Source of the DNA: Allomyces macrogynus ATCC 38327
Lineage: Eukaryota > Blastocladiomycota > Blastocladiomycetes > Blastocladiales > Blastocladiaceae
Length of the DNA: 18,248 bases
Reading direction: 5' to 3'
Assembly: GCA_000151295.1 (NCBI GenBank)
Contig: GG745351.1
Location: 407,267 to 425,514 of the forward strand
In this document: in pieces, positions 9,031 through 16,694 of the stretch
Position numbering within the stretch: the first letter of the stretch is position 1
Layout of the letters: the number at the start of each line of letters is the position of its first letter
Position numbers and translations under genes: made by a program
Notes under the pieces: generated by a model
The model's database searches: none
Told to the model about the DNA's origin: nothing
Seen by the model: only the letters and a program-made list of their open reading frames with translations

Positions 9031-9261
9031 TTCTGCATCTACCCCAACGAGTCGCTCGGCAAATGGCTCGATGTGGACAGCAATGCGGCCGGCCGGCCGC
9101 CGGTCCGCCGGCCCGACTCCCTTCCCCCAAGCAGGTGCCAATCGACGCGCCGCTCGATGCCAGCAACCGTTCCGGCCGCACGCCGCTGACCGTTCGTTCG
9201 CCAAGATGACGGCGTGCGCGCGCATTATTGTTATGGGTGCCCGTGGTGGGATTGCAAATGT
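8980..9261 (+). repeat. Direct repeat (57 nt, 225 nt apart) of the Cys-rich coding block
   Basis: The copies are 8980-9036 and 9205-9261. Both begin GATGRCGGCGTGCGC and share GGGTGCCC-TGG. They align without gaps over 19 codons: conserved G-V-R, G-C-P-W and a final Cys, with TGA (9028) opposite TGC (9253). Confidence 0.6.
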
Positions 9262-9300
9262 TACCGGGCGCTGGAATTTAAGCGGGATCCACCATCTGGC
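9138..9300 (+). pseudogene. Partial copy of the small secreted Cys-peptide exon 2 (unit 3)
   Basis: VPIDAPLDASN (from 9138) resembles LPIDEHAPIDD...ASN of unit 1. One frame over, DDGVRAHYCYGCPWWDCKCY (from 9205) aligns codon for codon with GGVRVQCQPGCPWYE of unit 1. The two parts are in different frames, there is no signal-peptide exon, and the Cys-rich frame runs on to 9444 into low-complexity sequence. This suggests a degraded tandem duplicate of unit 1 exon 2. Alternatively it could be an exon reached by splicing from unit 1 (a CTGACC...CAAG acceptor-like stretch precedes it), but the simple junctions I tried do not keep frame. Confidence 0.4.
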
Positions 9301-9962
9301 GCCAGAATGCCCTGGTCATGGCCGAGCTCGGGGAACGGGATCGTGTACGGCAGCTCCGCCGTGGGCAGGAGAAGCCCGTCGCATTCGTGCTCTCTCGTTT
9401 CCTGTGTCTCTCCATCCCTCCATCCCTCCATTCCAGCATCGTGAAGTGTCTCTCTCTCTCTCTTTTCCTTCATTGTGTTTGTCGTGTTGACATGATCCGT
9501 TGTTGACACGATCCAGCAGCGGGGTGCAACAGTTGTGCTCCACCGTCGCTCAATATAAACACGCATGGACATCCAAAACATGTTCTCTCTTCACAACGCC
9601 AATGGTAGCGGGCTTGTCACGCCCTCCCCACCTCCACCTTCCGCCGCTGCCAGTACCCTGCGGCTGATTATCGCTTCTTCAAAGACACCCAGCGCTGTAC
9701 TGTTGCTGCTATTGATCTTGCTGGCAGACCCAGACCTGAACAATGGACACGATTTGATCCCAAGTTTGATTTCCTTCCAGACGTGCTTCCAAAACGGCAT
9801 CCAAAGGCGCGGGTCCCTGGGCGGGGTGCGCGACGTGTCCCCGACGTTGCACGGCATGCGGTGCGCCGTGAGCGTAAATGGATTGGAAAGACGCGTTCAG
9901 CATTGTCTCAGCTCTCACATTCCGACAACCAGCCCTGCCAGAACCCAACGACGACCACGTCC
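9301..9962. other. Region between peptide units 1/3 and 2
   Basis: It contains a CCATCCCT repeat (9412-9431), a TC microsatellite (about 9449-9462), a 13-nt near-perfect direct repeat GTTGACAYGATCC (9486-9498, 9502-9514) and the shared motif at 9562. A 133-residue ORF starts at 9565 inside that motif, but nothing in it is recognisable. Confidence 0.5.
9562..9579 (+). promoter_or_regulatory. Shared motif downstream of the peptide units, copy 1
   Basis: CGCATGGACATCCAAAAC follows an AATATAAA run. It matches copies at 10423 and 16649 at 14-15 of 18 positions. Function is unknown; a 3' UTR or poly(A)-region element, or a tiny conserved start codon context, are both possible. Confidence 0.35.
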
Positions 9963-10254
9963 ATGATGAATTCCAAGCTGACCCAGCTGGCCGCCATCGC
10001 CGTGCTCTTGGCTATGCTCCTCCTGCCGCACCGCCGCGCGTGCGTTCACGCTCGCGACTTGCGCCATGGCTTCTGTCCACTCACCGGCGCTGCCTACATG
10101 CGGGAGCCGGCGTGCCACGATCGCGTTCACGGCCAACGAGCAAACGCCGCTCGGCGCTGAAGAGACCATTGCCATGACCCGCAAGCACTCGCAGCCGCGT
10201 GTGCAGTGCGAGCTGGATTGCTTTGAGTACTACCCCGGGTGGTGCTTCTGCTGA
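9963..10254 (+). CDS. Small secreted Cys-peptide, unit 2 (best-preserved copy, 74 residues)
   Basis: Family unknown. Exon 1 (9963..10039) starts ATGATG after CACGTCC and encodes a short basic n-region and hydrophobic core (LAAIAVLLAMLLL), then PHRR. The 67-nt intron 10040..10106 (GTGCGT donor, GGAG acceptor, phase 2) matches the intron position in units 1 and 4; the GAG acceptor is weak but is the only AG available. Exon 2 reads ATIAFTANEQTPLGAEE, then RVQCELDCFEYYPGWCFC and TGA. The four Cys are residues 60, 64, 72 and 74 (C-x3-C-x7-C-x-C, the last Cys terminal). RVQC-x3-C-x2-Y is shared with unit 1. It is probably exported and disulfide-bonded; a lipid or other terminal modification cannot be judged. 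Unspliced, the frame reads on to a stop at about 10160. Confidence 0.5.
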
Positions 10255-10422
10255 AGAGCTCGTGCCACGCGCGCAGACGCATGATGTGAATGGGTTGCGG
10301 TGGTTGCGCTGTCGCGCTTTTCTGAGCACTGATTGCCAGCCAGCAAAGTGGGAGGGGGGATGGGGGGAAGGATTGTGTGGAAACCGGCCAAGCCCGCCCT
10401 CCACCATGGAACAAAAATGTAT

Positions 10423-10440
10423 CGCATGGATGTCCGAAAC
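10423..10440 (+). promoter_or_regulatory. Shared motif downstream of the peptide units, copy 2
   Basis: CGCATGGATGTCCGAAAC lies 169 nt after the unit 2 stop and is preceded by an A-rich stretch (ACAAAAATG). Similarity to the copy at 16649 continues downstream as CCTTCTCCACC followed by ATTCAC or CATCAC. Confidence 0.4.
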
Positions 10441-11343
10441 AAATTGAGAATCCCCTCCCTTCTCCACCATTCACAGCTGCACCTCGTCCTGGTCGTGGTA
10501 CATATTCTCTGCACTCGCTACCCATGAGCGAGAAATGCTCGAGTGCGCTGCGCGGTACCGCTGTTCAACAGCCACAACGCGTAGTAGAGAGGGGCTGCAT
10601 CCACATCACCTCATTCCGTGCCTGCTGTGCAGCCGTGCCACATTTCCACCTCCGCCAACATCGCCTGCGGCGCTTGCGCGCTCTTGCTTCTCCGACGTGA
10701 CCTGGAGCAAAAAACTGGACCAAGCAACATATTTATTGCGCCGCCACCTCCGCCGTTCCAGTATTTGATGCTGCGCAGCTGCCGTACGCCCTCAACTTTG
10801 CGCCGCCCCCGCTATCACGAACAGTGGTCAGGGCATCACGATCTGCAAGCACCTATATTTTGCCGCCCACCACCTCCACCAGGCCCAATCAATCAGTCAA
10901 TCACGAACCTCAACACGGCAGCCACGTTTGTTTGCCCGCCATTCATCAAAACTGCCTGTCGAAGGCATTGGTTGACCGGCTCCACGCTCCACGAAGTCGG
11001 ACCCTGGTCGGCGTCGCGCAGAATTTTGTTATTCCGCACTTGACGTTTGTGGGAGTGCCACGAACTCACACAAGCAGCGCGCGATTCCGTTTCGTGCTCG
11101 AACAAGCGACTTGCCTTGAAACTAATATTCTCCACCCGCTTATGGTGGCAAGCGCGCGACCGGCAAGTGACAGCGCGCGCCCTCGCTCTTTGACTGGGGC
11201 TTCTGTCGGTCAACAACAATGTCGACCATGGAACCCGCCACCACTTCGTTTCGACGTGTCCCTTCTTGCTTATACGCTTCGCGCTGAAGCGACTCCACCC
11301 GCGACGCCATCTCTCCACCGCGCGCGACGCTCTCAGTCGGCGG

Positions 11344-11350
11344 TATAAAA
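11344..11350 (+). promoter_or_regulatory. TATA box of the amine oxidase gene
   Basis: TATAAAA flanked by CCGG-type sequence lies 94 nt upstream of the ATG at 11444. It is the strongest TATA element in the window. Confidence 0.6.
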
Positions 11351-11443
11351 CCGGTCAGTTCTCTCTCAGCGGCCTGCTCGACTCTCATTGCCATCAGCTA
11401 TTATCGCATCGTGATCGCTGCCGCTTTTGCACAAATCTCCACC

Positions 11444-13362
11444 ATGACCCGAGCCCATTCATCTCGCGCGCGCGGCGTGTCCGCTATCTCGACGCTCCTG
11501 CTCCTCGCTGTGCTTCTCACCTCGTCGGCCACGCTCGCGGTCGTCCATGCCGCCCCCAAGACCCAAACAAAGACGAAGGTCCTCATTCTTGGCGCTGGCG
11601 TTGCGGGCGTCACGGCCGCGCGCACGCTCACCGCGAACAACATCACCGACTACTTGATCCTCGAGGCGCAAGATGTGATTGGCGGGCGGCTGAAGCAGGC
11701 GCCGCTTGGCGACGTCAAGATCGAGAGTGCGTTGCCCAATCTCGTCATCAAATGTTCACTGTGGGCTTGGGTTGTTTTTGACGGTGTGGTCGTGATCACG
11801 CTTGCATCAACCGCGTGCATAGTGGGCGGCAACTGGGTCGAAGGCGTGGGCGGCAAGGTCGAGAACCCCGTGTGGGCGCTCGCGAAACAGTATGGCCTCA
11901 AGACGACCAAGACCGTCCTCGAGGACCGCATCACGATCATGGCCGACGGCAAGCTCGACACGTCCGACGTGAACAAGGAGTGGGACGAGAAGTTTGCCAA
12001 GGCACAGGAGATCATTGCCGATCATGCGCGGCGCGGACTCGAGGACATTTCGACGCGCACGGCCCTGCTCATGGCCGGATGGCGTCTCAAGTCGCCCCTG
12101 CACGACCTCTAGTGCGTTTACCCACTTCGCGATGGGTTTGGCGACAACTAACATGCTTGACCTGATCCCAATATGAAGCGAGTACTTCGAAATCGATTAT
12201 GAATTTTGCAGCGACGCGTCCATCAACTCGGGCTTCTACACGGCCGATATTAGCACCTGTATGTATGATTTCCGCGCGTGCATCTGCATCGCCCGGCTTT
12301 GCCGCATGCAGACTTGGTCACCAACTGACGAATTGAGATCGAATTCCGCGCAGTCGAGGAATACGGCGAGGACAATATGTTCGTGACCGACCAGCGCGGG
12401 TACAAGTTCATTGCTGAGAAGCTGCTCGAGGAGGCGCAGGCCAAGAACAAGGTGCGCTTCAACCAGCGCGTCACGGACGTGGTCTACGACAAGTCGGGTG
12501 TGACGGTCACGACGCGCGACGGGTCCATCTACCGCGCCGACTACGTCATTTCGACCTTTTCGCTCGGCGTCTACCAGGAGAACGAGGTCAGCTTCACGCC
12601 GCCGCTGCCCGAGTGGAAGACGGAGGCCCTGTTCAAGTTCCGCATGGAGATCTACCAGAAGATCTTCCTCAACTTCCCACGCAAGTGGTGGTCGAACAAC
12701 ACGTTCACGCTGTTTGCCAGGTAAGTTTTCATTCCGTCTTGCGTGCCGATGTTCGAGTTCACTGACTTTGGCTATTTTTCCGGGTGTACAGCGAGCGCAA
12801 GGGCTACTACCCAATCTGGCAGAACGTCATGGCCCCCGGGTACTTTGAGCCGGCGTCCGACGGCAAGCGCAACATCATAATGGTGACGCTGACGGGCAAC
12901 GAGGCTACGCGCGCCGAGCGGCTCACCAACGACCAGATTATCGACGAGGTCATGGCCGTGCTACGGCAAATGTACCCGGGCCAAGAAATCCCGCGCCCGA
13001 CCGACATTGTCGTGCCGCGGTGGAAGGCCGACCCGCTCTTCCACGGGTCCTTCACCAACTGGCCGCTCGGCATGACGCTCGAGTCGTGGGAGAATCTCGT
13101 CGCTCCACTCAACAAGCGCTTCTTCTTCTCGGGCGAAATGGCCAGTTTGACCATGTTTGGGTACGTGCATGGCGCGCTTGACGCGGGACAGACGACGGCG
13201 AGCCAGGTCGTGCAGTGCATCAAGAGCAAGTGCCCAACGTTCAAGTATTTCCCGACCGGGCTCAAGGCGTGCGCGCAGCGGCCCACCACACTGCGCCGGC
13301 GCGAGCAGGGTCCGCGCGGGCACGTCGTCATGTCGACGGGCCAGGAGGGGGTCGAGATTTGA
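11444..13362 (+). CDS. Secreted FAD-dependent amine (polyamine) oxidase, five exons
   Basis: Family function: flavoenzyme that oxidises polyamines such as spermine/spermidine, releasing an aldehyde, an amine and H2O2. Exons 11444..11726, 11823..12111, 12179..12258, 12354..12720 and 12792..13362 keep frame and give 529 residues. A signal peptide (TLLLLAVLLTSSATLAVVHA, ending about residue 36) precedes the Rossmann motif KVLILGAGVAGVTAARTL (GAGVAG at 50-55) and LILEAQDVIGGR with the FAD-ribose Glu74. Later come GGNWVEGVGG, EEYGEDNMFVTDQRG, ISTFSLGVYQ, VPRWKADPLFHGSFTNWPLG and the C-terminal FAD block FFFSGEMASLTMFGYVHGAL (GEM at 454-456), as in plant apoplastic polyamine oxidases. The ATG at 11444 (CCACC context) is preferred over upstream GTG. 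Substrate specificity cannot be read from sequence; the export signal suggests extracellular or vacuolar H2O2 production. Confidence 0.88.
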
Positions 13363-14027
13363 TGGACCGTGATCAGCAATTATTGGCATCAATTAGCGCG
13401 TTTGCTCGTTTGCACATGATTTTGACCGTGATTGCGGAGATGGTACCGGTTGAGCCACCTTGCTTTGTGATTTGCAAATGACTATATTTGATTTCGCTTC
13501 GAGCAGCAGCGTGGATCAATCCAGATCAATCCCATGGCAAATCATTGGATTTTGCCTGGTGCATCGTTTAGCGCGCAGGCCCCCTCCCTGGCCGCTGAAA
13601 CTTGAAACAGCAGCAAGTGCCATGGTGGTGGATGCTCGGCCGCTTCGCCACAGATTTTTCCCTTCATGGTCTTGTTCCCCCGCACTGCACCGCGGTGCGC
13701 GAGCGCGCATCCTCTCACCCTCTCGAGGATCGTTTCCCGCTCCAACAGCTCCACCCGAGCGACGGGACGCGCGACCGGCCATCCCCTGCACCAACAAGCC
13801 TGTCCGCTCTGCGGGTTGTGCACGAGCCCCACGATCAGCAACCTACAGGCTCAAGAAAGGATCAGGAGTATCGTGCCACAAGCGATTCGCACCAGTTTCA
13901 CAGCCGACCAACAAGACTCGCTGTCGCCGACCACGTCGATCCTGCCAACTTCATGATGCTGACGCTCGCCCGTGCGAGATGGCGAGCGCAACAAGCTTCG
14001 ACCGCAGTTCGAGCGACGCGACAGCGC
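13363..14027. other. Intergenic region between the amine oxidase and the membrane-protein gene
   Basis: It begins with AT-rich 3' sequence (GACTATATTTG near 13480) and then becomes GC-rich. Open frames here are long but lack ATG starts near any motif. ATGs at 13953 and 13956 are in frame with the next gene and could extend its N terminus by 25 residues. Confidence 0.45.
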
Positions 14028-15717
14028 ATGACGCTACTACTCGCGACCGTGTTCCTCGTCCTGCTCGCGACGTCCGCGCTCGTCCGTGCCGATCCGGGCC
14101 CGTGCAAAACCGACAAGGACTGTGGAGACGGTACGTGCGCGCTGCAGCTGGCCGTGCGCGACCTGCACTGTCCACCCACGCTCTCGTTTTGATGCTAACG
14201 ACGCTCTCCACTGTATAGGGTTCCACGAAATGTGTTCGAGCGGGCGGTGCATGCCGCGGCTCTGTAACGCCGCGTCGCTTTCCGTTGATGGATCGTGCCT
14301 GCTCTTTGTGCGTATTCTCTTTTCCCCACCCCGCAGATCACGTCAATCTGACCGTTCGGGTATCAAATACCAGGACCCAAGCACTTGGTGCTCGGAATGG
14401 GGTGGCCATATTTGCAAGCCGCGACTCGGCGCGGGCGGCCTGTGCACGGCACCCAGCGACGGCGGCGATAACCCATGCCAAGAAGGGCTCACTTGCCAGT
14501 CGGGCAAATGCGCCGGCCCAAGTGGTGGCGGGTCGAGCGGCGGCGGCGGGTCGTCCTCGCCTACACCGTCGCCGTCGGTCCCGAACGAATCTGGAAACAC
14601 GGGCGGCGGGAACACGAGCGGTGGAGGTAACTCGGGCGGCGGCACCAGTACCGGCATTGGGTCCAACAACAGCGGCGGTGGATCGAGTTCCGGTGGTGGG
14701 AACAGTAGCGGCAGCAACAATGGCAGCAGCAGCGGCGGGTCGAGTTCAAGCGTCAGCAGCGCGCCTCGCTCGTCGAACAATTGGTCGTCCGCCAACTCGG
14801 GCTCCAGCTCGAGCAACAAGGGTGGCTCGACGTCAAGTGGGACCAGCAACAGCTCCAACGACTCGACGGACTCGTCGTCGTCGTCGCAGAACTCGTCCAG
14901 CAACGAGTCCTCAACCAACCGCTCGAGCGGGCCATCGACGTCCCGCAGCAGTAACAACAACACGCCTGCCAACTCGACTGATACGTCGGCAAAAGGCGGA
15001 TCGAGTGGCGGCTCCTCGTCGGCCGACGGAACCGGGTTCGGTTCGGGCCTGCAAGGGTCACAAGTGGCCATGATTGCGGGGTCAGTGGTGGGCGCAGGCG
15101 CTTTGATCGCGATTGCTCTCGTGATCCGCGTCCGCCGCCGCATCCCCAAGAAGCCAACGTATTTCTTCAAGCCGAGCGCCCCTGCTGTTCCCGACGCGAA
15201 CGGCAACCCGCCCGTCTTCCCGTCGGTCTCGATGTCTCGTGACCAAAATAGCCTCCCACCGCGCCATGACCGCGTGTCGCCGCAGCAACCCGCATCGACA
15301 CCGCGTCGGCCCATATCGACATCTTCGATTGCCGCTCCATCTTCTCCACTCAGCACGGAGCGCTCCCGACCACGGTCGGGGAGGTTGTCGCCTGCACCCG
15401 GGTCCGAGACAGGCGCCTTGCCGCGCCTGCCGGCGCCCGCCGAAATGCGTGGTCCGGTACCGCCCATGGTCCCTCCATTTGGGCTCGCGATGACCGAGGC
15501 GACGCCGGTCCCGTCGTTCGGCGTATCCGCACCGCCAATGACTCCATTGCCAATGGTGGGCGTCTACCCACCGTTCTCGACTCGGGCCCCGGATCCGGCG
15601 TACGCGAACGCACATGCTCGCGCACCAGGCGAGACGCATCTGTACCCACCACCGACCGCGTCGCCCGCGAGGTTGCGGCCAGAGGACGAGGATCCTGTAT
15701 ATTTGCCCACATCCTAA
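14028..15717 (+). CDS. Type I membrane protein with Cys-rich ectodomain, Ser/Gly/Asn stalk and Pro-rich tail
   Basis: Not recognised as a named protein. Exons 14028..14130, 14219..14307 and 14374..15717 (introns 88 and 66 nt, donors GTACGT and GTGCGT, branch sites CTAAC and CTGAC) give 511 residues. In order: a signal peptide (TLLLATVFLVLLATSALVRA, about 1-21); a Cys-rich region with repeated C-x5-C-G-D-G and C-x4-G-x-C patterns (about 22-112), including DPSTWCSEWGGHICKPR; a 170-residue stretch almost wholly Ser, Gly, Asn and Thr, likely O-glycosylated; one transmembrane helix (VAMIAGSVVGAGALIAIALVI, about 295-315) with an RVRRRIPKK stop-transfer; and a 190-residue Pro/Ser-rich cytosolic tail. 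The layout resembles cell-wall sensors and adhesins. The start could be 13953, but that would put a long Arg-rich segment before the signal peptide. Confidence 0.75.
14308..14373 (+). other. Intron 2 of the membrane-protein gene, stop-free and a multiple of three
   Basis: The 66-nt intron has a GTGCGT donor, a CTGAC branch-like motif and a CCAG acceptor. It has no in-frame stop, so an unspliced message would add 22 residues (basic, SPPRRSRQSDRS) to the Cys-rich ectodomain. Confidence 0.6.
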
Positions 15718-16223
15718 TTATGAGACCATACGGATAGCGTCAAAAGTACGCACGGGCACGGCACACCACAGGACGGCGAGATAGGTGGGGAGAATAGATG
15801 CCATTTGACGTGGTACATGTTCCGCTGTGCAAGCGTGCTCTCTGTGCTCTTGGAGCAACGATCCGGCGCGTGCATTTCAATTATCACACAAGCGATCAAA
15901 AACTGAGTAACTTGGCTGACGCTTGAAGCATAATTTTTTCCGTGTAGTTTGTTTCTCAAGCGCGCTGATAGATGCAGGGTTGGTGTTGGTCGGGTGAGCA
16001 TCAAACCATGTTGGCGTAGTTCCACTCTCCAGACGTTCTTGATGTCCCGGTCTCTGGGTTGTTGACAGCATGAGATATTGAGACGCTGGCGGCTGTTGCT
16101 TCTGTCATTTTTGGTGAAATGACGCCAGCGTCATCTAAGCGCGCTCCTCCGAAATTCCTCCTCTCTTGCCTACTTCAGACCGGCTGCTTGCCCTGACCTC
16201 AACGATAACAAGAACAACACTAG
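15718..16223. other. Intergenic region, AT-richer, between the membrane protein and peptide unit 4
   Basis: It contains the 3' region of the membrane-protein gene, a dyad element and inverted repeat (16082-16133) and the leader of unit 4. A 103-codon minus ORF (15714-16025) lacks ATG and motifs and is not called. Confidence 0.5.
16082..16133. repeat. Inverted repeat with nested dyad TGACGCCAGCGTCA
   Basis: GACGCTGGCG (16082-16091) is the reverse complement of CGCCAGCGTC (16123-16132), with a 31-nt AT-rich loop. The right arm lies in a compact dyad TGACGC-CA-GCGTCA (16120-16133). TGACG/CGTCA half-sites resemble those of bZIP factors. It ends 90 nt before the unit 4 ATG. Confidence 0.55.
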
Positions 16224-16620
16224 ATGCCTACGTCGAAAAACGCGCCCATGCCCGGCCGCTCCGGCCGCGTGCTGGTCCGGCTGGCCGCCATGCTCTTCGC
16301 CACGATGCTCTTCGTCGCCACGGCCAACGCGGCAACCTTGCCGCACCGTCGCCCGTGCGTTCTCGACCGCTGTGCTTTCATTCCGCAGGTCGCTCTCCAT
16401 GAATGTCGCTCTCCATGAAACTGTCACGGCCCACTCCTTGCCACCCCCACGGCGCTGCGATCGCGTACACGGCCAACGAGCGTGCCCCGCTGACGCTGAT
16501 AACCCGGCCACGGCACGCACGAGTGGGCCACCTGCGACCCAGCATGCATTGCATATTACGGGCTTATTTCTGTACGGCTTGGTTCGAGTGTCGGCTGGCG
16601 CTTTCGCTGGGACCAGTCCA
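16224..16620 (+). pseudogene. Small secreted Cys-peptide, unit 4 (apparently decayed copy)
   Basis: ATG at 16224 opens a good signal peptide (VLVRLAAMLFATMLFVATANA) followed by TLPHRRP and a GTGCGTTC donor (16355), matching unit 2 at the DNA level across this junction. The core AAIAYTANERAPL (from 16454) matches ATIAFTANEQTPL of unit 2, and YFCTAWFEC downstream resembles the Cys block. Defects: the only AG acceptor before the core (16388) would leave a 34-nt intron and the wrong phase; a 16-nt tandem duplication follows it immediately; and the conserved frame has no stop after the Cys block, running antisense into the neighbouring gene. It is either a pseudogene, mis-assembled, or spliced in a way I cannot see. 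Confidence 0.4.
16389..16420 (+). repeat. 16-nt tandem duplication in peptide unit 4
   Basis: GTCGCTCTCCATGAAT (16389-16404) is followed directly by GTCGCTCTCCATGAAA (16405-16420). Being 16 nt, the duplication shifts any reading frame that crosses it. Confidence 0.85.
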
Positions 16621-16648
16621 GACGGCGGACGCGCTTAATAGAAAAATA

Positions 16649-16666
16649 CGCATGGATTTCCGAAAT
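16649..16666 (+). promoter_or_regulatory. Shared motif downstream of the peptide units, copy 3
   Basis: CGCATGGATTTCCGAAAT is preceded by GAAAAATA and followed by TCCTTCTCCACCCATCAC, the latter also resembling sequence after the copy at 10423. It lies just past the 3' end of the convergent minus gene. Confidence 0.4.
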
Positions 16667-16694
16667 ATAATAAGATCTCATCCTTCTCCACCCA

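Larger units (their letters stand above)
10255..11443. other. Long intergenic region before the amine oxidase gene
   Basis: Starting from the left it holds a G-rich run (GGGAGGGGGGATGGGGGG, about 10350-10367), the second shared motif (10423), and CCGCC/CCACCTCC-type repeats near 10738-10760 and 10862-10882. An AATC repeat cluster (CAATCAATCAGTCAATCA, 10886-10903) and a TATA box (11344) follow. ORFs of up to 174 codons on both strands show no domain, signal peptide or family resemblance, so I call no gene. Confidence 0.5.

Noticed and set aside
9017..9204. Splicing unit 1 to unit 3 with the GTATGA at 9020 as donor, removing the TGA
   Set aside because: Joining to the CAAG acceptor at 9205 creates an immediate stop, and joining to the CAG at 9134 gives the wrong frame.
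9565..9966. 133-codon plus ORF starting in the shared downstream motif
   Set aside because: Only its first five codons are conserved between copies; the rest shares nothing with the sequences after the other two motifs and runs into the unit 2 start. Kept as a question in the motif finding, not as a gene.
10525..11348. Several 58-174 codon plus ORFs before the amine oxidase
   Set aside because: Overlapping in different frames, mostly without ATG, no motifs, and the region has the repeats expected of non-coding DNA.
13602..14027. Long open frame upstream of the membrane-protein signal peptide
   Set aside because: No ATG before 13953; the 5' part is Pro/Arg/Ser-rich noise and would bury the signal peptide.
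14343..15467. 374-codon minus ORF opposite the membrane-protein gene
   Set aside because: The Pro/Leu/Asp-rich translation is the antisense of the Ser/Gly stalk; the plus frame has signal peptide, TM and splice sites.
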